A stretch of DNA of 64,000 nt from Lactococcus garvieae subsp. garvieae (GCF_029024465.1 NZ_CP118950.1:1054001-1118000), one strand, 5' to 3'; counted from the stretch's first letter, positions 16,520-25,500 are shown. The notes: generated by a model not told the origin, from the letters alone. Program-made: numbers and translations.

Positions 16520-16862
16520 TGGATTTTCCTTTTTAAAATGTTTTTCTTTTTATTTTAGTGAATTATAGTGCTTTGTTCAACTATTTTAATCAAACTAAAA
16601 GCCCTCAAAGAAAGGACTTCTAAACATTATTTAAAATTGCATTGAGGAAAAAATAAATTAAAATATATAGTTTATCGAAAGCCTTTATTGCAAGTGAGGA
16701 CAGAAGCCTCATGCCTCTCGATTTCTGTTTATTTATTTTGTCATCAATTCCATCCTTATTTTATCATTCTTATGAGGAGAATGCTTTAATTCTGCTTATA
16801 AATATTCACAATTATATTATAGAAGAAAATATAAGATACAAATTTAATTTTTATCTCTGTAA
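16520..16862. other. Intergenic stretch without a supported gene
   Basis: This AT-rich sequence lies between the hydrolase start and the lipoprotein stop. The plus-strand frame at 16711-16980 has no ribosome site and overlaps the lipoprotein gene; I do not accept it. Nothing else is seen. Confidence 0.5.
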
Positions 16863-17252
16863 TTACTGGTTCAACTTTTCTTTAACGCTTTTAATGAATT
16901 TAGTTTTATCCGCCTTTGCTTGCTCCCATAATTTTAGAACTTCTTGGTCAGATAGACGAGAAGAATCGATACCCTCTTGAAACAATGTAATTCTTGCTTG
17001 TCCTAATTCCGACTTGCTACCTTCTGATGTTCGGATGGATTGATTAGAAGACTCAGATGTTTTTTCTTCTCCATCTTTTGTATCACTTTTTGAGCTTTCA
17101 GATGGTGAACTCTTTTGTTCATTTTCTTTTGTTTCTGAAAGAGTTGAAGTAGATTGGTTTTCTTTAGGTTTTTCAGTAGTTTTTTGATTTGTACAAGCTA
17201 CAGTCCCAATTAATGAAAGGCCAGTTACAAGAAATAATAGGTATTTTTTCAT
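16863..17252 (-). CDS. Small lipoprotein with Ser/Glu/Lys-rich linker
   Basis: The 129-residue protein has a lipoprotein signal with the lipobox ending TVAC (Cys near residue 20). A long disordered linker rich in Ser, Glu, Lys and Thr covers residues 22-80. The C-terminal part of about 45 residues (QARITLFQEGIDSSRLSDQE) is helical and has no recognised family. The start has CGAGGAGA. It was probably a surface-exposed peptide in its own transcript. The gene borders the IS110 element. Confidence 0.7.
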   Translation of the reverse strand: MKKYLLFLVTGLSLIGTVACTNQKTTEKPKENQSTSTLSETKENEQKSSPSESSKSDTKDGEEKTSESSNQSIRTSEGSKSELGQARITLFQEGIDSSRLSDQEVLKLWEQAKADKTKFIKSVKEKLNQ

Positions 17253-17394
17253 TTGTTATCTCCTCGTATAATATATTTTATGGGTATTTTTCACCCCAAT
17301 TTTCTAACAATTGTTATCGTTTTACTTGACTATTGTGACGTTTCCCAGAATAATTATTCTTAGGAATGGACTCAAAAGGAATATGCTAACTCTC

Positions 17395-17610
17395 CTTGTT
17401 GCTTCGTCTTCTTCATAAGTCTGCGACCCGAGCTGTATCAAATCTTCCAACTCACTAGCTGTTTCCACCGTGATTACTCTGCTCTTAGTAGCGAGCAGGC
17501 GGTAAGTAATCGCTGTGATGGGTATTCTAATAAGCGAGGATGAAGGGATACAGAGTTCTGGGGAATCTCTCAGTAGTCAAGTATAGTTTCCTAATCAAAT
17601 GAAAGGAGGT
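17395..17610 (+). ncRNA. Candidate bridge RNA region of the IS110 element
   Basis: The non-coding part upstream of the transposase holds nested hairpins. The best has an outer stem GATTACT/AGTAATC (17472-17511) enclosing CTGCTC/GAGCAG. IS110-group elements are known to express a bridge RNA from this position that pairs with target and donor DNA. The exact ends and loops are inferred, not demonstrated. Confidence 0.4.
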
Positions 17611-17618
17611 CCTTCCAA

Positions 17619-18878
17619 ATGAAATGTTTTGTCGGTTTAGACGTCAGCTCTACCAAACTCGATGTGTGCATCATGTCAAATGACACGGAACTTGGAGTCT
17701 TGTACGCTGCTTCACTTACCAATGATATGATTGGTGCTTCTGAAATCAAAGAACAAGTACTCTCACTTAACGAAAAGTATGAATTTAATAGAGTCGTCAT
17801 TGGCATGGAAGCCACATCCCTCTACAGTTTTCATCCTGCAATGTTCTTCCACGAAGACTCGGAGTTAAAGCAGCTCGGAGTCGAGGTCATGGTGGAACAA
17901 CCAGCCAAAATAAAGAAATATCGTGAGGCATTCGAAGAAAACAAGAATGATACCCTTGATGCTTTCTACATCGCGGATTACTTCCGCATTGAACGCTTTA
18001 CAAGATCTTATCTTAAAGAAGAAAAGTATCTGGCACTACAACATCTCACAAGAACTCGACTTCAGCTCGTGGAACAATTAGTACGTACAAAACAACACTT
18101 CATTGAAAACATCTACTACAAGTGCAATACGCTCTCTGCGGAATTAAAGAATGAAGAATTGAGTACCTCTGTTTGGTCTGCCACAATTATGACACTCATG
18201 ACCGAAGATTACACGCTAGATGAACTCGCAAATACTCCTCTTGAAGATTTCACGGAACTCATCCAGAAACTCGGGCGAGGTCGCTTCAAAGCTCCTGAGA
18301 AACTTGCAAAAGCAATAAAAGCTGCCATAAAAGGAAGTTACCGCTTATCACTCGTCCAACAAGATTCTGTCAATATTGTACTCAGTCTCCTTGCTCGCGA
18401 AATACGGAGTTTAGAGAAGATGATTAAAGAAATTGATCGAGCCATTGAAGACATGGTAGAAATTATCCCTGAATACCAATGTTTGACCAGTGTACCTGGT
18501 ATTGGAAAGGTATTCGCTGCAGGAATTATCGCTGAAATAGGACAGATTGAACGCTTTAAAGACCATCCTCAAGTCGCTAAATATGCTGGCTTGAATTGGA
18601 AAGAAACACAATCTGGCAATACCTCATCTCAAAATACTTCTCTTGCAAAACGAGGCAATCGTTATCTTCGCTATTACTTAGTTGAAGCCGCCAACTCTGT
18701 ACGAAGACATAACGTGGAATACGCAGAGTTTTACAAGAAAAAGAAAGATGAAGTCCCCAAACATAAACACAAAAGAGCCGTCGTTTTAACCGCAAGAAAA
18801 CTTGTGCGTCTGGTGGATGTGCTACTACGCAACCACCAACTCTATACGCCACCAAGGAGGTTTATGGAAGATAATTAG
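17619..18878 (+). CDS. IS110-family transposase
   Basis: The 419-residue recombinase has an N-terminal RuvC-like DEDD domain: Asp in FVGLDVSSTKLDV, Glu in VIGMEATSLYSF, and Asp residues in KNDTLDAFYIADYF. The C-terminal transposase_20 domain includes CLTSVPGIGKVFAAGIIAEI and the region with the conserved serine (TQSGNTSSQNTS). The start has an AAAGGAGG ribosome site. The length is normal and there are no frameshifts, so it may be active. It lies between a lipoprotein gene and the C39-peptidase gene without visible damage to either. Confidence 0.95.
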   Translation: MKCFVGLDVSSTKLDVCIMSNDTELGVLYAASLTNDMIGASEIKEQVLSLNEKYEFNRVVIGMEATSLYSFHPAMFFHEDSELKQLGVEVMVEQPAKIKKYREAFEENKNDTLDAFYIADYFRIERFTRSYLKEEKYLALQHLTRTRLQLVEQLVRTKQHFIENIYYKCNTLSAELKNEELSTSVWSATIMTLMTEDYTLDELANTPLEDFTELIQKLGRGRFKAPEKLAKAIKAAIKGSYRLSLVQQDSVNIVLSLLAREIRSLEKMIKEIDRAIEDMVEIIPEYQCLTSVPGIGKVFAAGIIAEIGQIERFKDHPQVAKYAGLNWKETQSGNTSSQNTSLAKRGNRYLRYYLVEAANSVRRHNVEYAEFYKKKKDEVPKHKHKRAVVLTARKLVRLVDVLLRNHQLYTPPRRFMEDN

Positions 18879-18905
18879 TTTTATCTGCACAATTCCTTGT
18901 CTAGC

Positions 18906-18932
18906 CTAGTAAAATTTGCCAAATTTTACTAG
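18906..18932. repeat. 27-bp perfect palindrome after the IS110 transposase
   Basis: CTAGTAAAATTTG and its exact complement flank a single C. It could act as a terminator for the transposase gene (ATTCTTTC follows) or mark the element end. The opposite-strand C39 gene ends about 80 bp away. Confidence 0.65.
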
Positions 18933-19008
18933 ATTCTTTCGTGCTGTCTTTTTTCAAGATTTTTACTCAGAATCTAGCAACTTATCATTTGACTTAATAC
19001 CACTAGAC

Positions 19009-20337
19009 TTATTTCACTGCAAATACTGGACGTCCAGCATCCCAATCCATAGGATCGGCTGATGGTTTATTCCAGATAGAAGTCAAGCTTGCTCGACCAC
19101 TCGGATAAAATTGTCGATTGTAGGGATCAAATACATTCACCGTCCCATTATTATAACCGTAAACAACTACTGCATGCCCTATACCAACATTAATATAAAA
19201 AACCAGTGGATAACCCGATTTGAGCAGTGTAATCGCACGATTTTGGCTACTAATTTGTTCTACTGAACGACCATAAGCCTTCACTGTATTTAACAGGTCT
19301 TTTCCCGATAAGCCAAAACTTTGGTGACTAATACCATTTGCACGAATTGCAACTGTACCTGGATCAACATTCATTCCATAACTCCCCTTGAATATCATAG
19401 CCAAGCTTGTTGGTACGCATCCCGATACACCTACTGTTGAATTATTTAATGGCACACGTGACCAACGTGAATTTAACTGTGAAAAATAAACAGGAGATTT
19501 GGCGTGTGGTTTAGGAGGGACTGGGGTTTTAGGTGGTGTATAATCTACAACTAATGGTGTATTACTGCTTTTCCAGGCAATTCCTTCGTATTTCCAACCT
19601 TTTGACGTAAGAACTTTCTTTTCATAAGCATCACGAGTTACAAAATGTGCGCCAATACCTGCTTGAGCATTAAAAAGACGATAAACGGATATACCACTAT
19701 TATCGGAAAAGAATTTTCGTCCTTCATTTTTCCATCCATGTTTCGAACTTAGAACCTTAGCTTCATAGCTATCTTTGGTGTATAGGTGTTCTCCAGATTT
19801 TGGATTATAAACTCTATAGACAGACGCTCCTGCAGTTTTAGGAGACATCCAAGCTCCCCCTTCATATTTCCAATCACTATTCATGATTTTGAGAAGTGTG
19901 GTCATCTCATTTTTGTCCGTTGTATAAAGATGTTCCATGTTTCGCTTATTATAAAGTCGATATACAGTAATGTATTCTTTCTTTTCTGATGTCGCTTTCT
20001 GCTGAGCAGTTGTGGTATCTTTGCTCGATGAATCTGAAATTTTTGATGCTTCATCTACTGAAGGAACAGTGTTTATTTCTTCTTCAGAACTCGCTTCCTC
20101 GCTCGTACTTTCTGAAGGAAGTTGGCTTTGGTTAGAGCTAATTGTCTCGCTACTTGATGGGGATGTTGCATCACTACTATGTGATATTTCAGAACTACTC
20201 GTACTGTTATCAGTAATATTTACATTTACGGTGTCCTCATCCAGACCTTCCATGGTTTCAGCGCTCAGATGACTGTGAGCCCCCAATAAAAAACTTACCA
20301 TCACCACAGAGCATGATAAAATAATTTTCTTTTTCAT
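19009..20337 (-). CDS. Secreted C39-like cysteine peptidase with three tandem repeats
   Basis: The 442-residue product has a signal peptide (about 1-27), then a Ser/Thr/Glu-rich linker (about 30-118). Three repeats of about 43 residues follow (YRLYNKRNMEHLYTTDKNE, YRVYNPKSGEHLYTKDSYE, YRLFNAQAGIGAHFVTRDAYE). They are of the DUF5648 kind, often attached to cell-wall enzymes. The C-terminal peptidase_C39_2 domain has the catalytic Cys in GVSGCVPTSLAM, His in GIGHAVVVYGY and Asp in VFDPYN. It is probably exported and wall-associated; the substrate is unknown. The start has AAAAGGAG, and the gene is monocistronic. Confidence 0.88.
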   Translation of the reverse strand: MKKKIILSCSVVMVSFLLGAHSHLSAETMEGLDEDTVNVNITDNSTSSSEISHSSDATSPSSSETISSNQSQLPSESTSEEASSEEEINTVPSVDEASKISDSSSKDTTTAQQKATSEKKEYITVYRLYNKRNMEHLYTTDKNEMTTLLKIMNSDWKYEGGAWMSPKTAGASVYRVYNPKSGEHLYTKDSYEAKVLSSKHGWKNEGRKFFSDNSGISVYRLFNAQAGIGAHFVTRDAYEKKVLTSKGWKYEGIAWKSSNTPLVVDYTPPKTPVPPKPHAKSPVYFSQLNSRWSRVPLNNSTVGVSGCVPTSLAMIFKGSYGMNVDPGTVAIRANGISHQSFGLSGKDLLNTVKAYGRSVEQISSQNRAITLLKSGYPLVFYINVGIGHAVVVYGYNNGTVNVFDPYNRQFYPSGRASLTSIWNKPSADPMDWDAGRPVFAVK

Positions 20338-20499
20338 AAATCTCCTTTTAGATACAGAAATACTCCCTTTAAATAATTTTACAATATTATTCTTATATTT
20401 TCTATCTCTACCTCTCTTTAACAGATCTATTTAACTATATTTGCCAGAAATGTACAATTTCATCGAGAAGTTATGAAAAGAACCTTTAAAATAGCCGTC

Positions 20500-21309
20500 T
20501 TACTTACTCCAAGAAATTTCCGTAATAGAATCCTCTTTTAAATCCTTATTTTCTGCACTAAGAGTTGCCTGACCAGAGATTTTAACTCTTTCACCCTCAA
20601 TTTCACAAGCAATCAAGCCACCACGATTAGAGAGTTGTTTGGCGATGAGTTTTGTTTTCTCTAGCTTTTCTCCCCATAATGGTGCCAAGCGTGTATGTGA
20701 CGAACCCGACACGGGGTCCTCATCTACACCACCATGAGGTGCAAAATACCTGGATACAAAATCAACCTCTGCTCCTTTTGCTGTGATGGTGACTGCATGA
20801 GGAGCTAATAATTTAATGATAGCTATCTGTGGTTTTGCATTATTTACTGCTATTTCTGAATCTAGTACAAGCACAAGGTGATCTTTTTCTTGAGTAGTAT
20901 AAGCTTCTTGAATGATTGCTCCTGGGAAAGATGCTTTCATTTTTTCAGTGATCGGCTTTGGAAAAAGCTGTTGACTTGGAAAGTTTAAGATAAATTGATC
21001 ATTGTGCATGGCGACAGTCAATTTTCCAGATTTAGATTTAAAGTTAAAAATTTTACGCTCTTTTTCTAACTTCTGTTTGATGAAAAAAGCCGCCGCAATC
21101 AGACCATGCCCACATAGTAAAACTTCTCTTTTAGGACTGAACCACTGGATTTCCCATTCATTTTCTAAATTTTTATAGATAAAAGAGGTTTCAGGCAAAG
21201 CAATCTTTTGAAGCTGCTCTTTTGGGAGTTGTTGGGTTAAGATATAGACTGCTGCGGGATTTCCTAAACTCTCCTTGCCGGTGAAGGCGTTGATAATGTC
21301 GTAGGGCAT
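20500..21309 (-). CDS. PhzF family isomerase/epimerase-like protein
   Basis: The 269-residue protein has the two-lobed diaminopimelate-epimerase-like PhzF fold. The catalytic Glu lies in ALPETSFIYK. The glycine-rich motifs CGHGLIAAAFF and DEDPVSGSSHTRLAPLWG are typical. The family includes phenazine biosynthesis PhzF, but most members, including those of lactic acid bacteria, have unknown small-molecule substrates. No phenazine genes are near. The start has a GAGGAG ribosome site. Confidence 0.93.
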   Translation of the reverse strand: MPYDIINAFTGKESLGNPAAVYILTQQLPKEQLQKIALPETSFIYKNLENEWEIQWFSPKREVLLCGHGLIAAAFFIKQKLEKERKIFNFKSKSGKLTVAMHNDQFILNFPSQQLFPKPITEKMKASFPGAIIQEAYTTQEKDHLVLVLDSEIAVNNAKPQIAIIKLLAPHAVTITAKGAEVDFVSRYFAPHGGVDEDPVSGSSHTRLAPLWGEKLEKTKLIAKQLSNRGGLIACEIEGERVKISGQATLSAENKDLKEDSITEISWSK

Positions 21310-21390
21310 GAATTACTCCTCATAGTACTGGTTTTAAGTGTACCTTTATTATATACTATAAATTACAATAGGGAGCCATATGAATTAAAA

Positions 21391-21425
21391 AAACTTGATA
21401 ATGTCGACATTATCAAGTTTTTACT
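21391..21425 (-). terminator. Strong palindromic terminator
   Basis: A perfect 30-bp palindrome (AAACTTGATAATGTC and complement) with A and T runs on both sides. It can end minus-strand transcripts coming from the helicase side. Confidence 0.8.
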
Positions 21426-21436
21426 TATTTTATTCT

Positions 21437-21467
21437 TTATCTGAAGTTATCAATAAAATTCTTCAGG
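21437..21467. repeat. Left copy of a 31-bp imperfect direct repeat (possible att site)
   Basis: This matches 27 of 31 bases of 25470-25500, which covers the alsS stop codon and last codons. On the minus strand it still reads CCTGAAGAATTTTATTGA, encoding the PEEFY end of AlsS. Confidence 0.6.
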
Positions 21468-21476
21468 TAATATTAA

Positions 21477-21617
21477 TTAGTTTTGGAATGCCGTTAAATC
21501 AATGTTTTCTGGCACTATTTGGAGAGTTATTTTAATATGAGCATGAAAAGAGCATAGTTTTTCGGCAAGTATGGGCAAGCTGCTTTGAAGTTTTACATTC
21601 GCCATACTCTCATTCAT
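21477..21617 (-). CDS. Small hypothetical ORF (46 codons)
   Basis: A minus-strand frame from an ATG at 21617 reads MNESMANVKLQSSLPILAEK and continues to ENIDLTAFQN before TAA. The frame is open about 18 codons further upstream. No ribosome site is obvious and the family is not recognised. It lies between the helicase stop and the left repeat, and may be a remnant. Confidence 0.25.
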   Translation of the reverse strand: MNESMANVKLQSSLPILAEKLCSFHAHIKITLQIVPENIDLTAFQN

Positions 21618-21688
21618 TCTAGCAAAATTTATAAGAATTTTCTGAAATAGACAGAGTTCTCTTTTACTTCAAAGTTTTTCTCATTTTG

Positions 21689-24600
21689 TTAATATTGAAA
21701 ACTATTTTTATTTACTTTATCAATGTTATCAATTGTAGTGTTGATAATGTCGTTCTTTAAATTTTCATACAACTTTTTGTCACCAATAATATAAAATTCC
21801 TCTTTTGCTCTGGTTGCTGCTACATTCATCAGGTTAGGATTAGAAAACACCCATCTAGCAGCTCCCTTGGATGATTCATCTGCACCTAAGACAAAATATA
21901 CAATCTTAGCCTCTTTTCCTTGGAAAGTGTGAACAGTCCCCACATTAGTTGGCTTATGGGTTTCGTTGTCTCTTTTTGTAAAGCCAATTTTATCTAAGTC
22001 CTTTGCTAAATTATAAGCAACATTAGAAAATGGCGTTATAATATATATTTTATCAATCAATTCAGGACTTTCTTCCAATCTCCGTTTGATTTCTAGCTCT
22101 AGCCATTTTGATTGTTCTCGAACAAATTTATCGTTAGCATTTCCTGAACAGTCTATCCATTTAGCTTTTCCTATATTATTTTCATCATTTCCCTGAACCA
22201 TCAAATTATTATATGATATTTCATTGGAAATCGAGAACATAGGATCTTTACATCGCCGATGAACCCACAAAGGTATTCCAATCCATTCAGACTCATTTGT
22301 TTGATAGCCATACTGGCTAGTTCTATCAATCAAACTTTGTGTCGAAGCATCAAGAGAAACAAAATTTTCATCAACTTTATGGTGTCTGGCAATCAAAGCA
22401 AGCATTGTCGAATCAAGGTTAAGCACAGGTTTGATTTGAGAAGGGTCTCCAACAACCATTATTTTCCTACTTTTGAGTATCGCACCGACACTAGCTTGAG
22501 GTAACGCTTGCCCCGCCTCATCAATGAACAAATTACTTATTGAATCTTTCTCTAAAAATCTAAACATCTTACCAAAACTAGCAAAAGTTGTACTTATAAC
22601 GGGGATAGAAAAATTTATCCATTGCCACGCTTCTCTCAACAACATTTGCCCATGTTCCTTAGCAATATTTTCTTCTTGCATATTCCATGCAAGAATTGCT
22701 GAATTTAAATGTTTTGAATTTTCATATAAAAATTGTTCTCGAACTTTAAGTGCTAGTATAAATAATTCCGATTGTTTTATTCTCAAATCATCAGAGAACC
22801 AAGGATTTGATTTTTGAAATTCTTCATAGCTTAATTTAGGATTAATACTCTCAATTTGACAATTTTCTATTTCCTTTTTTAAGATTTCAATTTTTGATTT
22901 TGCAGTGCTTAATTCCTTTTTACTTGAATCTAGCCACTTTTCGTAATCTTTGACTTTTTTAGTTAAAAAATTTGATTTTCTTTTATAATTATCTGCTAAA
23001 ATTCCCACTTTTTTGTCCAGTTCCATCTTTAAAGTCTGAACTTCTAGCAATTTATTTGTTAAGTCTCCCGATTTGACAATTGATTCAGATAACTCATTCT
23101 GATAATTTTTTACTATCGTTGAATTAAATAATTTTCTAATATTGAAAAACGTGGGCCTTCTTGAAAGCAACAGATTGTATTCTTTTTGATATTGACTATT
23201 ATTCAAATTTAATGAATCTAGTTCATGAATAATATTTGAATTTTCAAAACTTAACTGAGCTTGTTCTTCTAAATTTAGCTGCAACTCATTTTCAACAATT
23301 TCTTTTTGATGAAAAATTTCAGCAGAATTTTGCTCATTCTCAGATTCAAACTTTTCCAACTTATCTTTAAATACAGCTCTTGCTTTTTTCAATTCTTTTA
23401 GTGAATCAGCATATTTTTGAATATCACTTATTTCAGCTTTTAAATCGTTATATTTTTGGATAAATTTAGAATAAACATTACTATCAGATTCATATTCAGT
23501 AGATAGATATCCTTTTATTTTCTTAATTTGTGCTAGCAGCTTATTGACATTAGACGATTTACCGCCTTCAAGAGAAAATAATCCCCAATATTTTTCATTA
23601 TCTTTTGATAATTTATCATCTTTGGGTAATTCATATAAATCTTTGAAATAACTAACATATTGAAATTGCCTATCAATATCCTTCAAACGTGGTAATTCTT
23701 TTACAATATTTTGAACAGCACTATTATTTGAACTTGCTACTACAATATTCTTATTTGAAATTTCTCTTGGTAAAATTGCTAGGGTTGATTCTTTATAAGC
23801 CTTTATACTTCCCTTCAAATTCTTATTTTTGAGTTTAGAAATTTCATAGGCTTGTTGAACAACTAAGTCAGCAAAAATATCTTTTAATAAAGTAGTCTTA
23901 CCTGTACCAGGAGGGCCATTTACACTTCTAATATCATTTGAATCGTGTAATGCTAGATTAACCGCTACTTGTTGCATAAATGACAATTTATGCTTAGGAT
24001 TTGTTGGAAATCTCCCAAGAGGATAGAATTTAGGTTGTAAAATTTCTTCAAAAATTCTTTCTGAAAATCCTATACTAGTATTTTGACTATCTAAGTTTTG
24101 TCTATTTCCAGAAAAACCTTCAAAATATCTTTCCAAATTTTCACTTGAGACATTTTTTGCTTTTCGAAGATCATTGATAAAAAATGAATGCAGGTTTATA
24201 GCATCGCTCTCTAAATTTTTTATAAAACTATATCTACATTTTCCTAAATGAACATTATACACTTTTAAAAGCCAAGAAATAGTTTTATCAAAACTTCCAT
24301 TTTCAAACTGCTCACTTATTCTATCCCTTGCAGCTATTTCAATTTTATAGAAATCCTCTGGTATCTCTTTTTTATATCTAATATAGCCACTAATAGAACG
24401 AAAGAATTTATCCGCTTGAAAATTAAGTTGATAATCGAAATATAAAGCAAAAGTAAATTTATTTGATTGCTTTATTTCCTCGTAAGAAGTAGGGGGAGAA
24501 ATATGAAACATGTCTCTTATAATATCAATAATTTCTTTAAAATCAAAAATATCAAAGTAAAACACAATTCCAGATTTTTTAAGAGCTCTCTCCGACAAAT

Positions 24601-24760
24601 TCGCCCCCTCTTTTTCAATCACTTTAGCAAAAAGCTGTTGAAAACTTCTTTCACCCTCACTAATTGTTCTTAACCTTTTGTCTTTTAATTTGATGTCTCC
24701 TTCAGAAAGTTGTTCTATCAAAATCCATGCATCTAAGATATTATTTTTTTGATTCATCAT
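21689..24760 (-). CDS. Large SF1 (Upf1/DNA2-like) helicase with coiled-coil insertion
   Basis: The 1023-residue protein is an AAA_11/AAA_12-type superfamily 1 helicase. After an unrecognised N-terminal region (1-250) comes a Q-motif-like stretch and Walker A GPPGTGKTTLLKDIF (about 280). A coiled coil with many Glu, Lys and Leu spans about 400-650. Walker B is LFIDEAGQALPQAS (about 745). The C-terminal motor has GTVHTFQGKEAKIVYF and NVAATRAKEEFYIIGD (about 940-985). No nuclease domain is recognised. Such single large helicases are frequent in phage-defence islands. The gene is AT-rich, stands alone and is flanked by relics and a direct repeat ending in alsS. Defence is an inference; DNA repair is an alternative. 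Confidence 0.85.
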   Translation of the reverse strand: MMNQKNNILDAWILIEQLSEGDIKLKDKRLRTISEGERSFQQLFAKVIEKEGANLSERALKKSGIVFYFDIFDFKEIIDIIRDMFHISPPTSYEEIKQSNKFTFALYFDYQLNFQADKFFRSISGYIRYKKEIPEDFYKIEIAARDRISEQFENGSFDKTISWLLKVYNVHLGKCRYSFIKNLESDAINLHSFFINDLRKAKNVSSENLERYFEGFSGNRQNLDSQNTSIGFSERIFEEILQPKFYPLGRFPTNPKHKLSFMQQVAVNLALHDSNDIRSVNGPPGTGKTTLLKDIFADLVVQQAYEISKLKNKNLKGSIKAYKESTLAILPREISNKNIVVASSNNSAVQNIVKELPRLKDIDRQFQYVSYFKDLYELPKDDKLSKDNEKYWGLFSLEGGKSSNVNKLLAQIKKIKGYLSTEYESDSNVYSKFIQKYNDLKAEISDIQKYADSLKELKKARAVFKDKLEKFESENEQNSAEIFHQKEIVENELQLNLEEQAQLSFENSNIIHELDSLNLNNSQYQKEYNLLLSRRPTFFNIRKLFNSTIVKNYQNELSESIVKSGDLTNKLLEVQTLKMELDKKVGILADNYKRKSNFLTKKVKDYEKWLDSSKKELSTAKSKIEILKKEIENCQIESINPKLSYEEFQKSNPWFSDDLRIKQSELFILALKVREQFLYENSKHLNSAILAWNMQEENIAKEHGQMLLREAWQWINFSIPVISTTFASFGKMFRFLEKDSISNLFIDEAGQALPQASVGAILKSRKIMVVGDPSQIKPVLNLDSTMLALIARHHKVDENFVSLDASTQSLIDRTSQYGYQTNESEWIGIPLWVHRRCKDPMFSISNEISYNNLMVQGNDENNIGKAKWIDCSGNANDKFVREQSKWLELEIKRRLEESPELIDKIYIITPFSNVAYNLAKDLDKIGFTKRDNETHKPTNVGTVHTFQGKEAKIVYFVLGADESSKGAARWVFSNPNLMNVAATRAKEEFYIIGDKKLYENLKNDIINTTIDNIDKVNKNSFQY

Positions 24761-24846
24761 TTCACGCCACTTTGTGGATTCATTTGTAAGATATTCATAA
24801 AAAATTTTCCTTCAATTTCGTAAGTTAACTAATTATATCATGTTAA

Positions 24847-25071
24847 GCGGATATACTATTTAAAATTTCCTACAAAGAGCTTTTTGTTAAAAGAAATAAA
24901 AATCGAAAAACGCTTCCTGAGAGGCATCTCGAATCGATTTTAGAGCAACATTGTAAGGAACCACCTCTCATACCTAAATTCAACCTTCGTATAATAAATT
25001 TTGTACGTGTATTGTCTGCACATCAACAGAATAATTTTTATTTTGAAACTTATGGATTATTCCATTGCTGA
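24847..25071 (+). pseudogene. Remnant of an unknown plus-strand gene
   Basis: About 74 codons are open without a usable start codon. The sequence looks like real protein (LPERHLESILEQHCKEPPL, PKFNLRIINFVRVLSAHQQN) ending GLFHC then TGA. A plus-strand terminator follows at 25116, which supports a former gene. The family is not recognised. Confidence 0.4.
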
Positions 25072-25115
25072 AATCATGGAAGAAAATGCTTATATGAAAT
25101 GTTAATATATCCAAT

Positions 25116-25163
25116 AAGGCTCTAACAATTAGAATGGTCTTCTAGTTGTTAGAACCTTATTTT
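25116..25163 (+). terminator. Terminator after the plus-strand gene remnant
   Basis: The 19-bp nearly perfect stem AAGGCTCTAACAATTAGAA/TTCTAGTTGTTAGAACCTT is followed by ATTTTT. Confidence 0.8.
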
Positions 25164-25402
25164 TAACAGCAAAAGTAATTTCCCCACCTATTTCTATCTC
25201 ACGAATAATAGAATTACACTTGAAAATAATATTTGGTCTATACCCATCCTCTTTCATTATTTCTGTTCATACTCTCACAAGAGCATTTGGCGATTTTCAA
25301 AAATGCTCTTAGGCATAAAAAAGAGCATGAAAAATGTTAATCATAGGCAATTTTGGGCAAATAAAAGTATTTTCTAAAGAAATCCAGTTCAATATTTTTC
25401 AC

Positions 25403-25441
25403 AAAAAAAAAGACCATGAAACGCAATGATTTCAAGGTCTT
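25403..25441 (-). terminator. alsS terminator
   Basis: A stem AAGACCTTGAA/TTTCATGGTCTT with nine T residues follows on the minus strand, just after alsS. Confidence 0.85.
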
Positions 25442-25469
25442 CAATAACTATATATCATTCTTTCACAAG

Positions 25470-25500
25470 TTATCTGTCATTATCAATAAAATTCTTCCGG
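25470..25500. repeat. Right copy of the 31-bp direct repeat, alsS 3' end
   Basis: It is the partner of 21437-21467. It contains the last codons of alsS and the stop. Integration into a gene's 3' end that rebuilds the gene would leave this pattern. Confidence 0.6.

Larger units (their letters stand above)
17330..18935 (+). mobile_element. IS110-family insertion sequence (ends approximate)
   Basis: The transposase gene is preceded by about 280 bp of non-coding, structured sequence and followed by a short tail. IS110 elements lack clear terminal repeats, so the boundaries are estimates. The left end lies between the lipoprotein promoter and about 17340; the right end lies near the palindrome at 18906-18932. 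The transposase frame is intact. Confidence 0.6.

Noticed and set aside
16711-16980. 89-codon plus-strand frame
   Set aside because: It overlaps the lipoprotein gene on the other strand, has no ribosome site and looks like random AT-rich sequence.
21391-21425. 30-bp palindrome as a regulator binding site
   Set aside because: A and T runs on both sides and its place after the gene make a terminator the simpler explanation.
25260-25400. Second duplicated segment shared with 21530-21600
   Set aside because: Shared words such as GAGCATGAAAA are too short and scattered in AT-rich sequence to support homology by eye.
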